A program made the translations under genes and the position numbers. The notes under the pieces are model-generated. The model ran no database searches. It saw nothing but the letters and a program-made list of their open reading frames with translations, and had not been told where the DNA came from. From positions 1 through 49,141 of IMG/VR virus record IMGVR_UViG_3300047550_004702: 49,141 nt of DNA. One strand, 5' to 3'. This DNA comes from a virus. The number at the start of each line of letters is the position of its first letter. Positions within the stretch are counted from its first letter, which is position 1. Shown one piece after another: positions 8,463-15,426 of this stretch.

Positions 8463-9212
8463 TTATCCTACAAAGAAGTCGACAGGTTTCTCATACTTTG
8501 CCTCCATCTCATCCTCAAGCTGCTTGATCTCCTCGATCGCCTCCTGATAGATCTGTTGGCCATTCATCGTGACTCCGCCTGGAAGCTGGATTCCCTCAAA
8601 CTTCTTGAGGTTGATGCCCCACTGGCGCTTGATCAGCGCGGTGGCATACTTCTTCAGGAACATGTCGTTGTAGATGTCGGTGTACGTCGTCGGGTCGACG
8701 GTCGAATACGCGTCGATCATGATGTAATCCCCCTCGATGATCGTGCGTGTCCAGTCGACGTCGATGTGAAGGCGATTCATGTGACGGTTGAAGCGGACCG
8801 GAGGTACTCCATTCAGCTGCATATCCAGCATCTCCAGGAACTGGCGAGTCATCTCGTAGTTGACCAGAGCACCTGCGTATTGCAGATCGTACACGTCATT
8901 TAAGTGCATCTGATAACGTGCTGACCACATTCCAGAGGATGACGATGAGTTGTTCGTCATCGGGAATATACGAGAGACGAACAAGTATCTCTCAGGAAGA
9001 TCGATGTACTTGTTCGTGACGTCGGTAGATGTGATCAGGTGCTTGGTATATGTGCGGATGACGGCATCCGAGTGATACTCCTGATAGAATTGCAGTGCCT
9101 CATCGATACGATCCTCCACCTGATCGTCATCGACGTTGATCTCAATGACCGGAGCTCCTAGTGAGCGAAGGCAGTAATCGATGAGCTGCTGGCGTGAGGA
9201 AGGATTGGCCAT
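8463..9212 (-). CDS. gp13: Neck protein (gp13-like)
   Basis: The 249-residue protein matches gp13, the head-completion/neck protein that binds the portal after packaging. The N-terminal signature is LIDYCLRSLGAPVIEINVDD followed by QVEDRIDEALQFYQEYH, which is the most conserved part of the family. A C-terminal helix rich in Glu, Gln and Lys (about residues 220-243) follows. T4 gp13 is 309 residues. The gene begins the uninterrupted 13-14-15-16-17-18-19-20 series. No good Shine-Dalgarno precedes the ATG. It follows the small AT-rich genes after a gap of 21 bases. Confidence 0.94.
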   Translation of the reverse strand: MANPSSRQQLIDYCLRSLGAPVIEINVDDDQVEDRIDEALQFYQEYHSDAVIRTYTKHLITSTDVTNKYIDLPERYLFVSRIFPMTNNSSSSSGMWSARYQMHLNDVYDLQYAGALVNYEMTRQFLEMLDMQLNGVPPVRFNRHMNRLHIDVDWTRTIIEGDYIMIDAYSTVDPTTYTDIYNDMFLKKYATALIKRQWGINLKKFEGIQLPGGVTMNGQQIYQEAIEEIKQLEDEMEAKYEKPVDFFVG

Positions 9213-9233
9213 ATTAGTATTTGGCTATTATCT

Positions 9234-9449
9234 TTAACTCGAAAGTTGATCAAATTCGGACTTAGTAATTTGATATAACAACCAAGGATCGTTCGTTTCT
9301 GGAAATTGTGTATTCCTGACGATCTTAAAAAACTTATCCTGAAAAGCAAACGATGCAATATTGCCGGAAGTGGTCTTTGCAGTTTCTAACAAGGTATTGA
9401 ATTGTTGCTGTTCTTCAGCAGAATTCAGTCCGAAAACGAGGGTAGGCAT
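9234..9449 (-). CDS. Small protein with the 70-residue repeat module, third copy
   Basis: This 71-residue protein is not a family I recognise. Nearly the whole chain aligns with the 78-residue protein upstream and with the C-terminus of the 276-residue protein before that: EEQQQFNTLLETAK, then FAFQDKFFKIVR, then a WLLY strand. The start codon lies 1 base after the upstream stop (TAATATG), so translation is coupled. Base composition is clearly AT-rich: two sampled 60-base lines in this gene (9241 and 9301) are each 20/60 G+C, while a line inside gp13 is above one half. This suggests recent acquisition or a different selective history. Confidence 0.7.
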   Translation of the reverse strand: MPTLVFGLNSAEEQQQFNTLLETAKTTSGNIASFAFQDKFFKIVRNTQFPETNDPWLLYQITKSEFDQLSS

Positions 9450-9450
9450 A

Positions 9451-9687
9451 TTAAGAAGATGGACTTATTTCAGGTGCAGGCGGAAGTGTTGTTATGTTTA
9501 ACGGAATTCCCGTTATCATACTATTGTATTTTTCCAACGTCATGGGTATTAATACCCAATTTAATGGATTATACTCGTCGCGCTTAAGCGTATAATACTT
9601 GTCTTTGAAGAAAAATGTCTTTTGCTCATCGTCAGCTTTATGCTTTTCGACAAGCAAACGAAATTGTTCTTGATCCGAAATAGTCAT
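9451..9687 (-). CDS. Small protein with the 70-residue repeat module, second copy
   Basis: The 78-residue product is a stand-alone copy of the module found at the C-terminus of the upstream 276-residue protein. Corresponding features are QEQFRLLVEKHKADD, the FFFKDKYYTLKRDEYNP segment, a WVLIP strand and the proline-rich end ITTLPPAPEISPSS, which aligns with DITTIAPNS of the larger protein. It starts 2 bases after the upstream stop, so the two are translationally coupled. The sequence is AT-rich like its two neighbours. Function is unknown; the absence of a signal peptide or membrane segment points to a cytoplasmic or virion protein. Confidence 0.7.
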   Translation of the reverse strand: MTISDQEQFRLLVEKHKADDEQKTFFFKDKYYTLKRDEYNPLNWVLIPMTLEKYNSMITGIPLNITTLPPAPEISPSS

Positions 9688-9689
9688 AA

Positions 9690-10520
9690 TTATGAATTAG
9701 GCGCAATCGTGGTAATATCCGGTAGTGTTATTCCTGGAGGAAGATTATTTGGATCTAATACGCGTATCATAAATCGCCCCGGTTTACCATTTGAGTCTGT
9801 ACGCGGCGTCAAGTAAAAATACTGAGATTTGTATGCAAATACTTTATTTTCGCTCGGCGATTGATGCTTCACCAAGAGCCGACTAAATTCCAATTGTTCC
9901 GGTATTGAAAGATTTTGATGATTTGGGAGACCTTTTATTACTGAGGCGTTTGGTTGCAATTGAGAAATCCTACGAACACCATCAGGGCCTATAACGGCTC
10001 TAAATTGCATTTCTTTCCAGGCAAATCGTCCGTCAAACTTTAAGGCTTGTGTAGCAAGACGATCAATTGCTTCAGCATCTTCTTTTGAAAATTCCTTGTA
10101 AATATCAAGATCCGGCATCGCACGATGCGGACTGTCGAAATTTTTCTGTGCAATCTCAGCCGGATACATTTTTTGTAGAGAAGGCCCCCATTTGTTTACC
10201 GGGCACTGCGAACTTTCAAAGTGGACTTTCTTATCCATGAAACACCCACATCTAGTACAACGCGGTTCCCGAAAAAATTGACAGGCTTTACATATATCCA
10301 TACGCGCCGCGGCTTTTTCTGCAGTTGCTAGAAAAGGTTTCCCTTTAGCGGCGTCAATGCTAGACGTCCATGCTTGTTTCAATAGATTTCTTGCCAACTG
10401 AAATGCTGATGGAAATTCAGATATATTTTCTTCTGCAAGTGCAGACTTGATTTCTTCAAATTTCTCCACAGTAAGAGCGGAGTTCTGATTGGTAGGTTGT
10501 TCTGGTACTGGATTAATCAT
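9690..10520 (-). CDS. Zinc-ribbon-like protein with C-terminal repeat module, first copy
   Basis: This 276-residue protein has three recognisable parts. Residues 1-70 are helical. Residues 77-106 carry six cysteines (C77, C80, C88, C91, C93, C106) in a CKAC ... CTRCGC ... CP arrangement typical of a metal-binding ribbon, preceding a PVNKW motif. Residues about 205-276 are a ~70-residue module (QLEFSRLLVKHQ, VFAYKSQYFYLTPR, DITTIAPNS) that recurs as two separate small genes immediately downstream. The cysteine knuckle resembles small phage proteins with CxxCxx...CxxCGCxM ribbons, so it is probably structural zinc. The role is unknown. AT-rich compared with the flanking structural genes. Confidence 0.75.
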   Translation of the reverse strand: MINPVPEQPTNQNSALTVEKFEEIKSALAEENISEFPSAFQLARNLLKQAWTSSIDAAKGKPFLATAEKAAARMDICKACQFFREPRCTRCGCFMDKKVHFESSQCPVNKWGPSLQKMYPAEIAQKNFDSPHRAMPDLDIYKEFSKEDAEAIDRLATQALKFDGRFAWKEMQFRAVIGPDGVRRISQLQPNASVIKGLPNHQNLSIPEQLEFSRLLVKHQSPSENKVFAYKSQYFYLTPRTDSNGKPGRFMIRVLDPNNLPPGITLPDITTIAPNS

Positions 10521-10532
10521 AATTAAAATTAT

Positions 10533-11459
10533 TTAGCAAGCGCTATATGAACTGCTGTACTCGGGACCCTGTTGCTCTTGGCATGTATAGCGATCACCAT
10601 TCCCGCAGCTATTTCCACACGGGCAGTAGCAATCTTCCGAGCATGTAACTTGACCATTTAAGCATGGATAATTTGGATTAGATACCCAGCTACAATTGCA
10701 AGAGCAGTCGCAAGTGCAGTTTTCGTTATTCTCATCGCAGCAGCCGGTACAACATCCAGTGCATTCATAATTCTGAGAATTATTACAGTAATCGCAAGCA
10801 CCCGGATCGCACGAACAGCCACCGGTGCCATATCCATAGCTATTATCGCAATTGCAATCATAGCTACACGGATTGCAATTGCATGTTTCAGAACAATTAT
10901 GGCATCCCCAAGTTCCGTTATCATTGCAATCTGGGCCGTTTTGGCTGCAATAGTCAAATTCATTACAAGTCATCCAAACTACCCCGATGCCGGGAGAATA
11001 TGTAGTACCTACGCTATTCACCATCTTAAGCCTAAAAGCCATATTTTGGCTGTAATTGACGTAGTTGTTTGCATCAACATTGATCCATCCCGGGGCATTA
11101 TATGTACCCAAATTCGCCGCGTCTGCCCAAGTACAGCTAGATATAGGTGCTCTTTGAAGCGTGATCGTGATATTTCCAGTCCCGGCATTTAAATACCAAC
11201 TTATCTCGTTATCGAAGTTATACCATAAGCATCTGTAACTTGGAGTTGATGTATAAGAACTGACGGATGCTGCTACTGCGCTACTCTTTCCGAATCCATC
11301 GAACAAACTAACAGCGCTACCGGCGGTCGTTTTCTGAAACAATGCTCGAACTGTAGATTGGTTCAGAGAGATCTGCGTGGTATTAGGACTAACACCAAGT
11401 TCGGTGTTAACCTGTTGCATCGAAAGTGAAACTCCTGCTCCAAAATTCGGTAGTGCCAT
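10533..11459 (-). CDS. Extremely cysteine-rich putative virion/adhesin protein
   Basis: The N-terminal ~58 residues (VSLSMQQVNTELGVSP, ISLNQSTVRALFQK, SLFDGFGKSS) match a short element that begins or recurs in many fibre and tail proteins of T4-like phages, so the protein is probably part of the virion. Residues 70-163 look like a beta domain with two cysteines. From residue 165 to the last residue, 308, there are 32 cysteines in 144 residues, arranged mostly as CxC, CC and CxxC, with Asn, Gly, Ser, Asp and Tyr between them. There is no lysine and a single arginine (R290) in that tail. Either dense disulfides or metal binding is possible. A late promoter lies 11 bases before the ATG. Confidence 0.8.
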   Translation of the reverse strand: MALPNFGAGVSLSMQQVNTELGVSPNTTQISLNQSTVRALFQKTTAGSAVSLFDGFGKSSAVAASVSSYTSTPSYRCLWYNFDNEISWYLNAGTGNITITLQRAPISSCTWADAANLGTYNAPGWINVDANNYVNYSQNMAFRLKMVNSVGTTYSPGIGVVWMTCNEFDYCSQNGPDCNDNGTWGCHNCSETCNCNPCSYDCNCDNSYGYGTGGCSCDPGACDYCNNSQNYECTGCCTGCCDENNENCTCDCSCNCSWVSNPNYPCLNGQVTCSEDCYCPCGNSCGNGDRYTCQEQQGPEYSSSYSAC

Positions 11460-11469
11460 AGTATTGTCC

Positions 11470-11477
11470 TATTTATA
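11470..11477 (-). promoter_or_regulatory. Late promoter for the Cys-rich gene and probably the neck/terminase genes
   Basis: The minus strand reads TATAAATAG, an exact T4 late box, just after the terminator at 11488-11516. The ATG of the Cys-rich gene is only 10 bases beyond the box, so the leader would be about 3-5 bases. No other late box is seen until gp18, so this promoter may serve everything down to gp17. Confidence 0.75.
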
Positions 11478-11487
11478 TCAAAGCAAA

Positions 11488-11516
11488 GCGAGCCCTTTCT
11501 GAATGGAAGGGCTCGC
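11488..11516 (-). terminator. Intrinsic terminator after the 133-residue gene
   Basis: On the minus strand GCGAGCCCTT (11516-11507) pairs perfectly with AAGGGCTCGC (11497-11488) across a 9-base loop and is followed by TTTGCTTTG. It lies 18 bases after the stop codon at 11535 and just before the next late promoter. Confidence 0.88.
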
Positions 11517-11534
11517 AGAATTAGCTAGACTGCC

Positions 11535-11936
11535 TTAGCCTGCTGGAGGAGGCGTTGCTGGAGGAACTGTTGGAGCTGCAGGCTGTTCAGTCGGCTCAGG
11601 ATCCCATGGGAACTTGCCTGATCCGACTTCTTCGGACGCATTGACCTTCTCATCGATCTGACGCTGGATCTGCTCGTTGACATGCTCCTCGTATGAGCCA
11701 GTGACGATGCCCTGAATCCAGCCTAGCACCGTCTCTTCGGTTAGCTGATCGAATGGAGTGAAGCTGTTGGGATCGACCTGAGCAGGATCGAACGGAGTTG
11801 CACCGGAGAAAGACCCAGTGTTGCCATTCTCGTCGGTTCCAGTCTTCTGCCAGTATGTCTGAAAGACCACCCCATTGAGTGATCCGGAGTTGCGCTTCTT
11901 CAGCGAGGTGAGTTTCCAGGTATAATTGATTGCCAT
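11535..11936 (-). CDS. Conserved T4-like phage protein of unknown function
   Basis: This 133-residue protein begins AINYTWKLTSLKKR and contains VVFQTYWQKTGTDENGNTG, a signature I recognise from small conserved proteins encoded near structural genes in marine T4-like phages; no function is established to my knowledge. The central part has a helical QLTEETVLGWIQ segment, and the last ~25 residues are a proline/alanine-rich tail. It is a single-gene transcription unit, with a late promoter at 11958 in front and a strong terminator behind, so its dosage is likely set independently. That isolation suggests a virion or assembly protein needed in quantity. Confidence 0.85.
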   Translation of the reverse strand: MAINYTWKLTSLKKRNSGSLNGVVFQTYWQKTGTDENGNTGSFSGATPFDPAQVDPNSFTPFDQLTEETVLGWIQGIVTGSYEEHVNEQIQRQIDEKVNASEEVGSGKFPWDPEPTEQPAAPTVPPATPPPAG

Positions 11937-11957
11937 GTTAGTTTAAGGTTGCTTCTC

Positions 11958-11965
11958 TATTTATT
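11958..11965 (-). promoter_or_regulatory. Late promoter for the 133-residue gene
   Basis: The minus strand reads TAATAAATAG. The first TAA is the stop codon of the outer-membrane protein gene (11964-11966), so stop and promoter are fused. The start codon is at 11936. Confidence 0.7.
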
Positions 11966-12767
11966 AAAATCGCCAGGCGAAGATTATGAAGGATCGGCTG
12001 TCATACCCATCTTTCAGCAATCTGGGCATATATTCTAGGCTCAGATGAGCCGCAGAATTGATCTTGTACTGGAAATTAGGACCGACATACCATTCATGGA
12101 ATCCGCCTTCATAGTCATTGTAGCGGTACATGGTGCTGATTCCCAGTGTGACATGCTTCGTCAATACCTTTGCAATACTGAGAGTGGCTGCGTACTCACG
12201 TTCCTGAGCTTCCTTGGTGTCTGCGATGTTCGCCTCGTAGATGGCATTCAGTCCCCAGATATAGTCAGTCTTGCCGATACGGTCTCCGAGCAACAGCTTC
12301 GGTTCAATTCCTTGTTGGCCATTCAGGAGCTTGTGCTCAAAGTACAGTGTAGGATTGCCGAAGATCTTGCCCCAATCGGCCAGAGCATAACGAACCTCCC
12401 AACTGAATCCACGCCAGCCGAACTGCTTCTTGTTCTCGGGACCGTCGTAGACCGTGTGAGCATACAGGTCAAGCTCGAGGCGATTACCCAGGCCGAAGGC
12501 GAACTCGTCGCGCATACGTACCTGGACAGGTCCGTTCTGGCGTTCGCGTATATCGAACCACTTCTCGTAGATGACTGCTTTCGGAGGAGTCATCACGTAG
12601 ACCCGAGTACTAGGAAATTTCCTGGTCAACGTCCATTCTGGCTGGCCGTATTCTCCAGCAGAAGAAAAGGGAGCATTGCGATTTGCAACGACTCGAACTT
12701 CATTAAGCTGCTCTGCAGCAAAAGCCGAGGCAGCCATTAGCATTGCGATCAATGTCAGTTTTTTCAT
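11964..12767 (-). CDS. Putative outer-membrane beta-barrel protein with signal peptide
   Basis: I place the start at the ATG at 12767, which forms an ATGA overlap with the upstream stop and opens a canonical signal peptide (MKKLTLIAMLMAASAFA|AEQ). An upstream in-frame start at 12809 would add 14 residues in front of it. The mature ~250 residues show alternating amphipathic strands (LELDLYAHTVY, SWEVRYALADW, TLYFEHKLL, YIWGLNAIYEA, VTLGISTMYRYND) and end in FIIFAWRF, a C-terminal aromatic residue of the kind needed for BAM-dependent insertion in Gram-negative bacteria. The N-terminus QLNEVRVVANR recalls the start of TonB-dependent receptors, but there is no room for a plug plus a 22-strand barrel. 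It would act in the host outer membrane, for example as a porin or to block receptors; the role is inferred. Confidence 0.75.
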   Translation of the reverse strand: MKKLTLIAMLMAASAFAAEQLNEVRVVANRNAPFSSAGEYGQPEWTLTRKFPSTRVYVMTPPKAVIYEKWFDIRERQNGPVQVRMRDEFAFGLGNRLELDLYAHTVYDGPENKKQFGWRGFSWEVRYALADWGKIFGNPTLYFEHKLLNGQQGIEPKLLLGDRIGKTDYIWGLNAIYEANIADTKEAQEREYAATLSIAKVLTKHVTLGISTMYRYNDYEGGFHEWYVGPNFQYKINSAAHLSLEYMPRLLKDGYDSRSFIIFAWRF

Positions 12768-13780
12768 AGGAATGTAAATAATGCAGCGGTAGCTAAAAGT
12801 AGTGTACACCAGGCACCGATCGTCTTATAATAAGACCAGAGCGGCGTACCAAAGTATTTATTGCCTATCATCACACACTTGTGCGCAGGACTGAGAAGGT
12901 AACCGGCATATTCAACTGCGAAGAACCAGAGGAAATACTTAGTACCAAACGCTAGAGTCATCACGGTGGCCATTGCGATAAACTTTCCGCTGGATCCCAT
13001 AATGAAGCTGGCCAGAAATCCGACAGCAGTAATTAGTGCCATCCCAGTAAAAGCACCGGCATCAACCTCGAGTGCTCGAACGAATGTAGCGAGCATAGAT
13101 TCGTACCCTTTGCTGAAGTAGCCCAGGAGAATCACTATGGCAGCTACGGCCAACACTCCCCAGCGAACATAGGACAGAAGTTTCCTGAGGTTCCAGGTCC
13201 TGGTCAGAAATGCGTAGTACAGAGCCAGAGATCCAAAGATCGGAAAGATGTATTGCTGTCCGCCTAGATACACGTAGGTCAGGATGGCAGCGAAGAACGG
13301 CAGGACATTACGAATCACCGAGCTCATCTTGAACGGAATGGTGTCGATGTGAATGTCATCCTCCTTCATTCGCCAGACGATGTGATAGGTGATGAACGAG
13401 AGAGTGACGAATATCAGAGGAGAGATCATCCAGAGCCAGGCCCAATAAGACATACCGAGAGCTGCCATCGGTATGATGACGGTCTTCTCAAGTGGACTCC
13501 AGAGATAGTAGTGATGCGTAGAGAGATAATCCACGACTCCCATCTTATGCCGGCACTTGGAGTGAGCCATGGTATCCAATACTCCGGCACTGACCGTCAC
13601 TCTGCCTTCGATAGGAAGAACTCCACCAGCAGCACTGGTCAGAAACAGGACCAGACGATTGCTCTTGAATGACTCCTTGATGTAGGAGTAGATCGGCATG
13701 AACAGGTTGTGCTCCTTGACGATCCCGGCGATAATCATCACGAAGAACAACATCCAGAGATATTGTAGTGCGTCTATCAT
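12764..13780 (-). CDS. DUF401-like polytopic inner-membrane protein
   Basis: I start it at the ATG at 13780 (338 residues), 5 bases after the upstream stop with a GAAGAAAG sequence before it; a GTG at 13828 would overlap the upstream gene by 43 bases. About nine or ten hydrophobic segments span the chain. Residues about 50-67 (GGVLPIEGRVTVSAG) and 296-308 (LSPAHKCVMIGNKYFG) resemble the two conserved signatures of DUF401, a family of integral membrane proteins related to ion transporters, and HHYYLWSPLEKT in between fits the same pattern. The substrate is unknown. It overlaps the outer-membrane protein gene by 4 bases, so the two are probably made together and act in the host envelope. DUF401 membership is a motif-based judgement. 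Confidence 0.7.
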   Translation of the reverse strand: MIDALQYLWMLFFVMIIAGIVKEHNLFMPIYSYIKESFKSNRLVLFLTSAAGGVLPIEGRVTVSAGVLDTMAHSKCRHKMGVVDYLSTHHYYLWSPLEKTVIIPMAALGMSYWAWLWMISPLIFVTLSFITYHIVWRMKEDDIHIDTIPFKMSSVIRNVLPFFAAILTYVYLGGQQYIFPIFGSLALYYAFLTRTWNLRKLLSYVRWGVLAVAAIVILLGYFSKGYESMLATFVRALEVDAGAFTGMALITAVGFLASFIMGSSGKFIAMATVMTLAFGTKYFLWFFAVEYAGYLLSPAHKCVMIGNKYFGTPLWSYYKTIGAWCTLLLATAALFTFL

Positions 13781-13785
13781 AATTT

Positions 13786-15426
13786 TTATGCTTTCTTCAC
13801 GACTGCGATGTAGAATCCGTTCCACCACATCTCTGGATCTTCCTGCTCATTTAGGACGATCTTGTCATAGATGATCTCTAGACCAGATTCTGCGATTCCT
13901 TTCCGAGCTCCGCTGACCACGCCGTCCCAATTTGCATCATCGAAGATCAGGACAGCCTCATCAGCAAAAACATCAGAGAAGTATTTAGCAGCCTGCCGGT
14001 TCATCTCCTCCGAGTGGTCGGCATCGTAGAAGAACAGGTCGATCGATCCTAGCTGAGACTTGTCCACATTTCGAAAGTCGCAGTCGAAGACCTTGATCGA
14101 ATTGGCGCCCTTGAACGCTCGTGCGTTCTGAATGAATGACTCCTTAGATGCTGCGATTGCTACCTTCTGATCAGCTGAGACCGTATTCTCTTTCCAATGA
14201 TCGACGGCGTATGCTCTCAGGGCGTTGTCTTCCAGAGTAGCGCAGAACGTTCCGCCGTTCAGGACTCCAATCTCAAGGTATCCAGTGGAGATCTTGCCCA
14301 GGCCATTCAGGAACTGCCTCATCTTATTTGACGTCAGACCGTCGACTGGACTATGGATCGGCCAGTTGACGGTATCTAGAAGAAGTTGAGCGACAGCTGC
14401 TACCTTCGGATTGTTCTTGTTACCCTTGGCCTTCCAGACCTTGTCGCAGTAGTTGCAGTCCCAGCAATCGAACTTGCAGGTCTTGATCTTCTGCCTCCAG
14501 GCATTGATCGGCTTCTCGATCAGATTCGTCTCCTCGATGTAATCGTTGAAGCCATCGAACAGGATCTCCTCACCTCGGGCGAACCGAGAGATGATATCCA
14601 TCGTCTCGTCCAGTCGATTGCTGTTCTCTCGGCCGTGCATCTTGATGACATCGATGCCTAGATCCAGGAATTGCAGCCAGTCCTCTCGCCACGGCGGGAA
14701 GTTAGCGTTCTTCAGCTTGACCGCCGAGTCTCGAGTGTCCCACAATTGGCAACTGACACGACTGATCGGATCTGTGAAGTACTGTGGACCGTCAGTCCGC
14801 GTGTTGTTGAACTGGTAGTGCTCATTCATCACCGGGCATCCACCAGCGCACCCCTCATTGGCCAGCAGGGACAGCTTGATCCCATACCTATCCTTGGCCT
14901 TCTTGATCTCCTTCAGTCTATCGTGGTCGCGCATCAGCACTCGATCCAGGTTGACATAGTCGAATCCGGCCTCAGCAAGCTTGGCCACATCTCGGGCCTC
15001 GGAGACACCACGCAGGATGGTGTTCTTCACGAACAGCTCTGGGAAGTTATGCTTGACCTGCTTGGTCAGCATCCAGTGCGTGTGCGGAAGCGTGCAGGAC
15101 CTGACGCCCTTCTCGTAGAGTGGGCGGAAGTTTTTGATCCACGTCTCTAGGTTCTTCTGGTCTGGTCGTATAGCGATGTTGTTGAACGTCGCCGAGACTG
15201 GAATCCCAGTAGAATTCTGGACGTACAGAGCAGCCTCAACGAGGAAGGCAGCATCATCAGGTCCTCCAGCGAACACGTCGCCCATCGCATCCTGCAGGAA
15301 TGGCGGTATCCTGCAGGTGAAGTAGATGTCGTAGATCCAGTCCTTATGTGTCTTGCAGAAGGAGAGGAATTTGCTGAACTGCTGCTCTGTTAGTTTCGGA
15401 TTGAGCGGTATACTAAAGATTTTCAC
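13786..15426 (-). CDS. U32-like Fe-S/TIM-barrel protein fused to a class I methyltransferase
   Basis: With the GTG start at 15426 the protein has 546 residues and begins MKIFSIPLNPKL; a TTG at 15447 would add seven. Residues 1-330 look like a TIM-barrel related to the peptidase-U32 superfamily (UbiU/UbiV, RlhA and TrhP type hydroxylases), with NEGCAGGCP (C193, C197), C226 and a CKFDCWDCNYC cluster (C317, C321, C324, C327) likely to hold an Fe-S centre. Residues 355-546 are a Rossmann methyltransferase of the Methyltransf_24 type: YLEIGVLNGGTF (383-394) is the SAM-binding loop, YAVDHW the second strand, and IDLFFYDADHSEEM with AVLIFDDANW follow. The substrate is unknown. It overlaps the end of the 236-residue gene and precedes two envelope-protein genes. 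Confidence 0.72.
   Translation of the reverse strand: MKIFSIPLNPKLTEQQFSKFLSFCKTHKDWIYDIYFTCRIPPFLQDAMGDVFAGGPDDAAFLVEAALYVQNSTGIPVSATFNNIAIRPDQKNLETWIKNFRPLYEKGVRSCTLPHTHWMLTKQVKHNFPELFVKNTILRGVSEARDVAKLAEAGFDYVNLDRVLMRDHDRLKEIKKAKDRYGIKLSLLANEGCAGGCPVMNEHYQFNNTRTDGPQYFTDPISRVSCQLWDTRDSAVKLKNANFPPWREDWLQFLDLGIDVIKMHGRENSNRLDETMDIISRFARGEEILFDGFNDYIEETNLIEKPINAWRQKIKTCKFDCWDCNYCDKVWKAKGNKNNPKVAAVAQLLLDTVNWPIHSPVDGLTSNKMRQFLNGLGKISTGYLEIGVLNGGTFCATLEDNALRAYAVDHWKENTVSADQKVAIAASKESFIQNARAFKGANSIKVFDCDFRNVDKSQLGSIDLFFYDADHSEEMNRQAAKYFSDVFADEAVLIFDDANWDGVVSGARKGIAESGLEIIYDKIVLNEQEDPEMWWNGFYIAVVKKA

Noticed and set aside
9158-9358. 66-codon minus-strand frame overlapping gp13 and the small module gene
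   Set aside because: It overlaps two better-supported genes in another frame and has no recognisable feature.
12045-12740. 231-codon open frame on the plus strand
   Set aside because: It is entirely antisense to the outer-membrane protein gene, which has a signal peptide and a barrel ending. The plus-strand product has no recognisable domain, and no gene in the window otherwise runs in that direction.
12855-12862. AATAAATA box inside the DUF401-like gene
   Set aside because: It lies in the codons for NKYFG, part of a conserved protein segment, lacks the following G and precedes no start codon appropriately, so it is probably chance.
13781-13828. GTG start at 13828 for the membrane protein
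   Set aside because: It would overlap the methyltransferase gene by 43 bases. The ATG at 13780 lies just after the upstream stop with a purine-rich sequence before it and starts right at the first membrane segment.
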